NCBI GenBank assembly: GCA_963556145.1
Contig: OY744463.1
Location: forward strand, 5,642,001-5,706,000
Reading direction: 5' to 3'
DNA: 64,000 bases
From: Hygrocybe punicea
Taxonomy: Eukaryota; Basidiomycota; Agaricomycetes; Agaricales; Hygrophoraceae
This document shows, piece after piece, positions 55,491-64,000 of this stretch. The notes under the pieces were generated by a model. The model did no database searches and was not told the origin of the DNA. It saw nothing but the letters and a program-made list of their open reading frames with translations. A program made the position numbers and the translations under genes. The first letter of the stretch is position 1, and each line of letters starts with the position of its first letter.

Positions 55491-58400
55491 ATGGAATCTA
55501 CGTCGGGTCCCAATGTGCCAATAAAACGACCTCGCGGCCGTCCAAGAGGCTCAAAAAATGGATCAAACGCTGGTCCAGTAGGCAGACCTCGTAAGGGTCC
55601 CCCGCAACCAAACCATGCGGGGGCAGGTGCAGGTATGTTCCGTTTCTATTATAATTTTGATTCTTCTTTTCATGTGAATGACTTAATTACTGATACAGTT
55701 GAAAATCGTTCTATCACATGGCGCACAAGTTCAAGTACGAGGATCGCTTCTTCGCGTAAGTTTCTGTTGCATTGGCCTACTGCCGCTAATCAACGAGTCA
55801 ATCCAGTGCAACCGACTTTCAGCATAGGAAACCCTCCACAAGCACAAGTTACGGCCACCTTTGATGGAGTAGAGGGAACCGTGGAAGGATTCGACAAGTG
55901 TGACAGTGTTGATTTTCGGGGGACTGGTTCTGGTTTCTATGCAGAAGATGTCGATCGCGATGATGCCACCTTCAGCTTTCCGAATGGTAGGATCTCTTTT
56001 TTCGGACCAAATAATTTGTCTCATGTTCATTTCTAGATTCTCAAAATGAGCCGTTGGATCGTAGCACTAGTATGTAACCCCATGAAATCTCTTTGTGCCT
56101 ACCCATTTAAAAATGTCCAATCAAAGCCAAAGCGCACCGACATTTCTGGTCACCACCAAAGGGCGCTGGTTTGGGCTCACACGAATGCACCAATGGACGT
56201 CCAGGTATGTTATATCTACTTGACACAATAATATACGTGATGATTAGTAAGGATTTAGGGTATGAGTGCTCTTCCGAAGGATGGGAAGATGATGACGAGG
56301 TGGATTATTTGTTCGATTTGGAGGGCTGTACAAATGAGGAACCTGCTGGCAGTGCTAGGACAGCACAATCGAGGCCAGCCGATTTTGACCTGTCAGATCC
56401 CGAACAAGATGAAAACTTAGTGGAGGAGCGATCGTCAACACCACGTTGGCTTAATGAGTATTACAGTGATGTTCGCGAAAAATTGGCGGATGAAATGAGA
56501 AGAAACCCTTCCAAAAAGCCTTCATGCTACGACCGAGGAACCTTTACAGATGGTTCCCCCTTCACGTTCTTCGCTGTTAATAATAAATTTCAGCCGTCAC
56601 CAAAAGACTTCTACCAACCAGCATTCTTCGTATGGATCCCACACGTTCTTGTTGGCAAAATACCTTGTCCACATTGCCTTCAAGCTGGTCGCAAGGCAGA
56701 CAATGGTGAGGTGATCTACCTCCGTGCAAAAGGCTGGCCAGACTATGCGCGACGAGTTGTAGACTTGGAGGAGTGTGTCTATATCATTGGATATCGCTAT
56801 TCCTGTGGCCACAAAGATTGTATGAAGACGGTTTTCAGCTGGAGCAAGGATGTCATTTCTGTTCTCCCCCGATCCCTCGCACTTCATTTCACCTTCGAGT
56901 TTTCCTGGCGCAGTGGCCTTGCAGATCGTGTTGTGGCACTTTTACGAGCCTCATTTCTCCGTGGGATTGGACCTGGTCCATTTGCAGAGATCATCCGGAA
57001 ACTTCATGTTCGACGCTATCAAAGGCTACACTTACAATACCTTGAAACAATCCAACTTAGGCTTCGCTCAATGGGCTCGCTCCTTGGAAAATTTGAGCCA
57101 TTTGGCATGTTCAATGACCGTGATGGTTATGCTGGCTTCTCGCCATCTCCTAATTACTTTCGCCAGTTCTACGTGAAGCTTCTAACATCACATGCGGTGG
57201 AGATCAATCAATACACAGCAATGTTGTTGGCAAAAATCATTGAGATTGACCACAGCTACAAGGTGCGTGATCAACCATTTTATCTGTGCCGAAAATAACT
57301 TTTTACTCAAGGTCATGAAGAAACTTGCCAAGCAAAATGGGGTTGGCGTATACCATGGCCTCCATACTTGTATCAATGAATATGGGGAAATACGGTCAAT
57401 GGTGCTTGCTCCAACGAAATCTCATAGTGCCTTCATGCCCGCACTTGCCGCCGTGGCGAAATCCCTCGACACATATGGCCATTCACCAATTGAACTCGTA
57501 TTCACGGATAATGTCCGAGGTGATAAAGCCGAATTAGAGAGCGTTCTCCCATCACTTCGATGCAGCGTTGTTCCAGTGCCTGACATCTCTTCACTCCCGA
57601 CATTGATTATTCCAGACAATGAATGGAACATCACTATTCTAAAGTCAACTTTTCAAGTCAACACATGGCTTAACAGTATTCTGGACAACTTGGATGGCGA
57701 TAAAGACTCGTATATTGCTATTGGCATGAAATGGTCTGTTGACATGTGCAATGGCATTCAGGGCAAAGTTGCTCTCATATCATTGGCTTTTGGTCAAGAC
57801 ATTTATTTGTTGCCAGTTGGTGTTTTCTTTGTACAATTAAAATCCTTGACTGACACGAAATTTCAGTTGCTTTCTCATTGGCATTCAGGCAATTTACCCA
57901 ATGCTCTCCTCGCTCTTTTGAGATCACCACGGGTTCGGAAGATTAGTATCAATGCTTCCGCGGTGTTGTCACATTTATTTCGAGACTGTGGATTTTCGAA
58001 AGAGACAGACCAGCCTTTCGCAGGTGCAGTCAACTTGGGATCTTTTGCCAAAGCGCACAATGCCACGATGAAAGCAACAGTTGGGCTTGGAGATCTGTCT
58101 GCAAACATCCTTCGTCACTATCTTCCCTGTGATTCTGCCCTTGCAATCAGTATGGCATGGGACAATCCCGAGCTTAGTCCAGCACAGATAAAGCATGCAT
58201 CCCTAGATGTTTTTGCAACTTGGAAGATATATAAAGCTCTGGCATCCATGGCAATTGGCATTCCCATCTCAGAAAACACAGCTGGAGGTGTGCCGGTCTC
58301 ACTATACTCCTCAGATCGTTGTCTTGTCGTTGCACATGGGCACATTACACCAGATCGTCCTAAAAAACATCTTGGTGTTAATGTGACCAAGACTCGAGTA

Positions 58401-60467
58401 CTCGTCACCATTACCCATGTACTGGTACCTGGTCATTTGGTCACTGGTGATCTTCTCTCAACCGCCAAAGACACACCACTCTCTGATTTCCCCAAGCCAC
58501 CATTTATTCTTCTCTGCAGAGCAAAACATGTTCGGACATGAGTGAACACATCAGCACATCTCTCTCTCCCTGACCTCGACTCCTTGCCCTGTAATGCACC
58601 TGTGACCAATCTGCCATCAGACAACAATACAAACTCCGTTGCAGTCGAGGACCATGCTGAATGCCCCTGTTACACTCCAGGGTCTTCACTCTGGCATGCT
58701 GAGACGGATACTCCGGATGGATCTGAAGACAATGTGGAAAATTGTATTCCTGATCCCTCTGGTGTTTCTCGTTTCAGCATTTTACTTGAGGAACTGAGAG
58801 AAATGCCCCCTAATCATGGTATTATACGTTCCCGAGTTCTTGGAGATATATGGCATCTTATGGACCAATTCCCAATTTCTATGCACCATGGCCTTCGAAA
58901 AGTATTTGCTCGTGCATTGCGAGATGCCTTTTTCCTTCCAGATGCCGAGGACAAGTCAATTCTTGAAGCTTTCTTAAATTCTAAAGGTGTTACTTGGGAC
59001 CGTATGCTTTCTTACCATCCTCGGTGGATCTTCAAACGAGTCAAGCGCTATGTCCCTCCTCCAGAGCAGTTACTCCCTCGAGTTGCCAAAGTTATTGAAG
59101 TCTACGGCCCACTCAAGGATTCTAAAACAGGACAACCACTTTTCAATGACCGTGCCTGGGAAATTGCAAAGAGTGCTCTTGAAAACATTCGCCGTGGCTA
59201 TTACTCGGATCCTCCCAATATCAGATTGTACTACAGCCAAGGTGAAGACAAGTTTGGCCTTCTGACATACAGATGTTGTCGAGGGACAAATGGTATTGAA
59301 GGAGGGGTGCATCAAAATGTCATACGCTGGTTTGGCTCATTTAATGCTGGTCCTGATTTTGCGGTTGAGCTTCTTCGTGATTACGCATTGTGCCACAACT
59401 TGAAAGTGAGTGATTCTATTACTGCATTCACAGTATTACTGACTAAAATACAGGTTGGAATTCTTAACCGCACTGGTACACCGTACACCGGCTCATATGA
59501 CATATGGACAGAAAATCGGATCTCATCTCTTCTCGATTCCATGTCTGCACACTTTGCTACCCTTCCAATGACATTTGGTCCTGGTGGATGGGTCAATGGG
59601 GACAATTACGTGCAGTCCAGTGAAATCTTCGGCATTCTACCATTGTCTGAAACTCACCGCAATAATCTTGGGATGATGCCATATGACCCCAAATTTGCAG
59701 TTGATGCCAAAATTCGACACCGCTATCTTGCAATTCATCAAAACACACTCAAGGCTGTTCTACCTGTGCACACAAAAGCTGAGCGCGCATTGTTTAAACT
59801 GCTGGTTGCTGAGCCAAATGGTTTGTTCTCTGGTCCAAATGAGCCTAATTGGCAGTGGGTCACCACACGGTGGAGCGCACTGAGTGACGGCATAAAAATT
59901 TTCTACAAGGTGCAACAAATAATATTGTTATGAATTTGACCTTACGATTCCTCACAGTTCCCAGAGCACTTGAAATCATACTGGAAGTCCTGGGGTGACA
60001 ACGCAAATGAGAGGAATACAATTAGTATAAATCAAGAAGCCTACAACGAGATTGAAAATGCACTTACTCGATCCACCCACGCAATACCTCCCATCTCCAT
60101 TGTTGCTGCACAGTCAACACCAGTCAGGTTACAAATCAACCGAGGTGGTCGCGAGGTGGATGCTACAGCCGGCCCCAGTGACTGGCAAGTGGTCCAGTTA
60201 CTTGGCCGCCAGCAATTAGCACAGTCGACACTGGAGTTCATGTATGCCGGTCACCACTTGTCCAATGCCAGCGCACCAGTGAATCAACAAAAAAAGCGCC
60301 GCTTACCGAGTGAGTCCAATGCTGCCATAGAATCTGCACCAAAACGAAGGAAACCACGGACATGCGTACGATGTCGCCAATCCGATTGCCCCGGAGCATT
60401 CAAAGGCAGGCCGTGTTTGTTGAATGGCGTAAGTTTCCAATCTACTGGATATTCGAGGTGCTGTTGA
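55491..60467 (+). CDS. Giant AT-hook / DUF6729 / DDE-like / pseudo-exonuclease / zinc protein
   Basis: A large spliced gene. Exon 1 (55491-55632) holds two AT-hooks (RPRGRPRGSK and VGRPRKG), then small exons; introns 55633-55698 and 55756-55806 keep frame. About 56230-57262 is a DUF6729-like domain with CPHC and CGHKDC and the stretch FEFSWRSGLADRVVALL. An intron 57263-57311 follows. Then EIDHSYK (Asp at 57248), INEYGEIRSM and FTDNVRGD (Asp at 57507), which resembles a DDE transposase core. From about 57640 to 58240 comes a WRN-type 3'-5' exonuclease fold with most catalytic acids replaced (IAIGMKW; ASLDVFATWKIY keeps one Asp at 58206). An in-frame TGA stands at 58539-58541. A second module follows (CCRGTNGIEGGVHQNVIRWF), then intron 59406-59453 and a C-terminal CVRCRQSDCPGAFKGRPC zinc cluster. 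Family members exist in many agaricomycetes; function unassigned. The role is inferred to be DNA-binding and transposase-like. Confidence 0.68.
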
Positions 60468-61675
60468 CATCCCATCAGCAAAGTGACGGTGGAAATGGTG
60501 GTCATCCAAAAGCTCCGTTGAACCCATTTTTCGCAAGGGCTGTGAACTAAGATACAATGCTGTTTCATGTAATTAGCATATTAACATTGCTGAATGATTC
60601 TTACCTGTGGAAAGTGTCGTCAATTTCAATCATTGACACCGACAATTCTGACGCGTCACTTTTAACATTAAGATCTTTATTTATTTATTTATCTCCTTCC
60701 TTTTTCGATTTAATTTATTTAATTTCTCCTCTCGATGTCCAGATATAATATAAATGCCTGATCAACGGCCGCATGTCAGATAAGAGCAAGAACCCCGTGG
60801 ACTGCCAGCACTGCTGACACCGCACTATTTTGCAGGAATCATTTTTGCAGGATCATTTTGCGATTGGGAGCTTGTTAAAGTTTTGCATATGATGTTATTG
60901 CTATTTTCAGCAGTAAAACCACATCAGTAAATGGGGTTCGGTCTTATCCGGACTTAGTCAGCGCTTGACTGTGGGAAGTAGAACCAATATAATATGAGGG
61001 ATTCCACTGGACAAAATTAAGGTAGAGAATCTCCAAGCACCTTCATGCACCCCTTTGCACAGCGATGCACCGTGTTGCACTGAGCCGCACACAATTTCAT
61101 AATGCTTCACAGTGCCGCACAGTGCAGCATCGTTAATCATTCTGTTGCATCTGTGATAACGCGTTAAAATAGATTTTCATATCAATTATAATATGTTCTT
61201 GTGTATGTGCTGCACTGTGCCGCACTGTGCTTCACGATGCTTCTTGATGCATAACCCTTCTCAATATGCGTCAGAGTGCATCCTCATGCAAGTTGTGCCC
61301 GGTTGTGCTTTTCGGTGCCTGTAATATTTCCCACGCACTGAGCTGCACTGTGCCGCACTTTGCACCCAAGAGATCAAGAATGCCTTGGTCTCGCTGGCAG
61401 GCATTCCCCTGCATGACTGTGCACTCTTGCGCATCTTCCCGGTCAGTTTTTTTCTTTGCATTTAGGTCACAAATTGTGTGACCTAGCCAGCCCCTTGAAC
61501 AGTGTCATCTTTTTTCACGTACCGTCCTCCACATTCCTTGCTACCCAGTTCCTCTGTCTACCAACATCTCCATCGCCTAATTCTACCAATAGTCCCCCCC
61601 TACAATCCCTCTTTTTCAGTGTCATTCCTTTTTCGATATTTGTCGTGCTTCTCATCGGCGGCATCATCCTTCACA
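60468..61675. other. Intergenic with GC-CACTGTGCCGCAC repeats
   Basis: Contains the inverted repeat end (60809-60892) and a zone of short repeats. Between 61030 and 61370, CACTGTGCCGCAC, GTGCAGCA and related words occur about ten times. A palindrome GGTCACAAATTGTGTGACC lies at 61463-61481. No frame is supported. Confidence 0.5.
60809..60892 (+). repeat. Repeat end, inverted partner of 49773-49849
   Basis: It starts CACTGCTGACACCGCAC and ends near CATATG; about 75 of its bases align with the reverse complement of 49773-49849, including AAAGTTTTGCATATG. The two copies enclose the kinase, transporter and giant gene, and each points outward. Confidence 0.7.
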
Positions 61676-63854
61676 TGTCCAACGCTTTACTACCTGAACG
61701 GGGAGAGTGCAGCTTTTGTCAGGAATGCACTGACTATTGTTTCATCGACACAGGAGACAACAGCATCTCTACGGTATGCCCCTCTAAACGCGACTGGATA
61801 TTATCTAATGGTTGTACCCAGCGGCCCCTATTATCACAAATATCCTGCCTATGTGGACACCCCTACCTGAATCACAAGTATGCTATGAAGGAACAAGACC
61901 CAAATTATGATATGCGTCATGGAGCCTCCATCCGCTCGCATTGTCAGGGTTTTTTTGCGGTGTGGTGTTTCCTTACCTTACTTGTGCACCATCTGACGGT
62001 AATAAGTTCAGGTGGAATTAACCTGGACGTATCTTAGTATCTGCCTCTGTGGATCTGGATGGATGGCTCACAACCGAATGTAAGTAGGTTCAAAGTCTCC
62101 GATATCACTTCGTGACACAATTGCCAGAACTTCAACCGATAGAACCACTTCCACCAATACAGCTAGTTCAGCCAATTCACCTACCCGCAATGCACATGCA
62201 TCGTCTACTTCAGCAGCATCAAACTCTCAGCCCCCAATCTGTGCCTTCCTACAACCCACCCCCGACGTTTGCAGCATGCAAAGCCAGCGAATGGCTAGCG
62301 CTCATAGAAACCTTCCCCAGCATCAAACGCAAACGCAAACAGTTCAGAACTCACGAGGGTCCAGCTCTCAGGGAAGAGGTAGGGGAAGAAGCAGCACACA
62401 AGCTACGTCAACTAGCTCATCAACCGTAGTGGAGAATGGAGACGTGGAATACAAGATCCTGTTCCTCCCATTTACGGTGTGTGTCCCATCACATATATCT
62501 TTTTACCGTCTAAAAATTCTGAACAGGATGAAGCCGACTTCGAACTTGCCGCTTATCCATCGGGGCAATACCGGTGGAAAAATGTTGAAATACCAACTCT
62601 TATTGCTGCATTAGTTAAGGCAGGGCTTGTTTTCCGTGTTGTATTCCCGACATCCGGTCAGGTTTGGCAGCATCTTGATACCGAGATTCACCGACATCTG
62701 TCTTCCATGAACATCCAGGTCCCCCCGGCCTACCCTACTGGCGAAGACTTCCATCACCTTGCTTGGCATCTGGTGTACCCGAGAAGCCACCAGCCTGCGA
62801 CATCCCATCAATTTAAACCCTCAGCTCTTGTTGCCTGGGAGTTCGATCACCCGTCGCTATTGCAGATCAGTCAAAAGGTGAGGAACCCAGCTGATCCCGC
62901 AATTCTGATGCTCTTCGTTGGTATGTATTTCAAGTGTCGTCTGGCCTGGATCTTGACTAAACCAGCCCATAGCGCCCAGCTATGGTAATCTGCAGGGACT
63001 GCTCACTGCGTTTGACCTCTCTGCCAATAATACGGTCTTACATGCATGTTTCCCCTGGCGTGCACTTCAAGGCCTTACACCACAAACTCAAGAGCCGGCG
63101 CACTGCCTTACCATGTGCCCGAGAAACCCTGCCGCCGTGAGTTATCTGAATAGGTCCTATCCCATTCACGGCTTGCACTCAACTCAACATTGAAAGAGCC
63201 TGGCTCGTGGACTGAATGAATTAGCGGACTTTTCCAGCTCTCAGGTGTCACGCGAACATTCACCCCATATCCTGGTGGTAAGCAATCCAACATAGCACCA
63301 CCACTGATGATCTGTATAATGCCCCTCCTGTAGATTGAAGACGAGCAACGTGACCATCAGGGCCTGCCAACCACCAGTGTTCTTGGAGGGTCGCGTGCAC
63401 GGTCAACATCGGTCATTGTAAGTATTCGCCAAATCTATTTATCTAGCTGACAACTTGCCTGCTAGGATGGAGAGCCTCCGACCAACCAGCAGCGCTTTGA
63501 GGCAGTGTATAACAGTCTGCCAAGCACTGCAAATGCTGCACTTGGAGATTCTGGTGCACCTTCTAATCCTACGAGTCCCTGGCCCCAGCCCCACCCTGGC
63601 CCCTGCTCCCACCTTAACCCACCTTCTACTCCTACTCCATTGATAGCTGCTACCCATCTTTCCCCACAAACAGTGTCTTCTGTATTGATTCCCTATGTCT
63701 ATGTTCCAAAAGCAACCAACCATGATATTGAGGAATGGCAGACATCGATCAGAATGATGTACTCACTACGACCAGAGACACTTGTTGTTTGCTTCTCAGG
63801 ACCAAATACCACAGCAATAGCCAAGACGGTAATCGATCTTTTTAGATTTAGATA
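61676..63854 (+). pseudogene. Unnamed agaricomycete cysteine-rich protein gene, cut by a Helitron end
   Basis: Starts MSNALLPERGECSFCQECTD; joined across an intron of about 50 bp (61774-61822) to ISCLCGHPYLNH. A second module of the same kind follows (SHCQGFF, then WTYLSICLCGSGWMAHN near 62015-62070), so two C-rich modules with a CxCG core are present. A Ser/Thr/Gln-rich linker (62110-62440) leads to FELAAYPSGQYRWKNVEIPT (62530), HHLAWHLVYPRSH and LFV joined to APSYGNLQGLLTAF. After further introns the part from 63465 reads PPTNQQRFEAVYNSLP, a proline-rich stretch, and EEWQTSIRMMYSLRPETLVV up to IDLFR. At 63855 an inserted element ends the coding sequence. I know this layout from multicopy agaricomycete genes; the lost C-terminus might name the function. 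Confidence 0.55.
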
Positions 63855-64000
63855 CTTGTTTAGTGGGCCAGTGCTGCGCATGGCATGAACGAGTTCTTTT
63901 TTCCCCTTCCTCACTTCTTTGCTGAATTAAGAAAATTGCATGGAGCATGTTACATATGGCATAAGATACATAGCATGTGTTGCATATTGCATATGATCTA
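63855..64000 (-). mobile_element. Helitron2-like right end (family 1), continues past the window
   Basis: CTTGTTTAGTGGGCCAGTGC at 63855 is the right-end tip on the minus strand, with its hairpin (GCCAGTGCTGCGCATGGC) and the GAACGAGTTCTTTT stretch. The rest matches the family body. The left end lies outside the window. The insertion site is inside the preceding gene (GATA|CTTG). Confidence 0.85.

Noticed and set aside
58539..58541. TGA as selenocysteine codon
   Set aside because: Fungi of this group are not known to use selenocysteine, and no SECIS-like structure was identified; nonsense mutation or splicing is simpler.

Overview
The window looks like nuclear DNA of an agaricomycete (mushroom-forming basidiomycete). 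The evidence is the set of spliceable genes with introns of about 50 bp, a TET/JBP-type dioxygenase gene, Tnp2-type (CACTA) transposase, several repeated gene families that I recognise only from agaricomycetes, a LINE with zinc-knuckle ORF1, and Helitron copies. One 100-base N gap (31893-31992) shows it is a scaffold. Recognition of families is from memory of their motifs; no search was run.

Layout. 1-3860: no supported gene. 3864-5663: an unnamed basidiomycete multigene-family protein with a tandemly duplicated exon. 5995-6535: 44-bp minisatellite abutting a LINE (6540-9071, minus) that keeps ORF1 and the start of the endonuclease but has lost the reverse transcriptase. 10715-13020: decayed Tc1/mariner-type transposase split by a hAT-type MITE with perfect 8-bp target duplication. 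13072-30763: a nest of rolling-circle (Helitron2-like) elements: a split short copy (13072-16697) holding a second, related 3-kb element (13399-16394), which itself holds a 372-bp MITE; a second short copy (17767-18974); and an 11.6-kb coding copy (19121-30763) with a giant Rep-helicase gene ending in a ubiquitin-protease-like domain. The coding copy has a short relative of itself inserted in its helicase. 30790-35800: repeats of several kinds, including a 0.9-kb T-poor GAC-rich tract and a 45-bp minisatellite.

35898-37667 (minus): WD40 protein. 38052-38850: unnamed acidic protein. 39430-44640: a unit bounded by inverted dyad repeats that carries an apparently intact TET/JBP 5-methylcytosine-dioxygenase-like gene (39866-41382) plus two unnamed genes. 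44712-49146: a CACTA Tnp2 transposase whose three parts lie in the wrong order and on both strands. 49150-60900: the most gene-like block, with an intact NDR-class kinase of the Dbf2/Sid2 type (50896-52883), an UNC93-like MFS transporter (53163-55022, minus) and a very large gene (55491-60467) joining AT-hooks, a DUF6729-like cysteine domain, a DDE-like segment, a degenerate WRN-type exonuclease fold and a C-terminal zinc cluster. A 90-bp sequence occurs in inverted orientation at both edges of this block. 61676-63854: an unnamed cysteine-rich protein gene cut off by another Helitron-like end (63855-64000).

Working together: the kinase and transporter look like ordinary host genes; nearly everything else is mobile or mobile-associated. 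The two most interesting systems are the TET gene packaged behind transposon-like ends, and the 5-kb gene with a transposase-like core fused to a pseudo-exonuclease.
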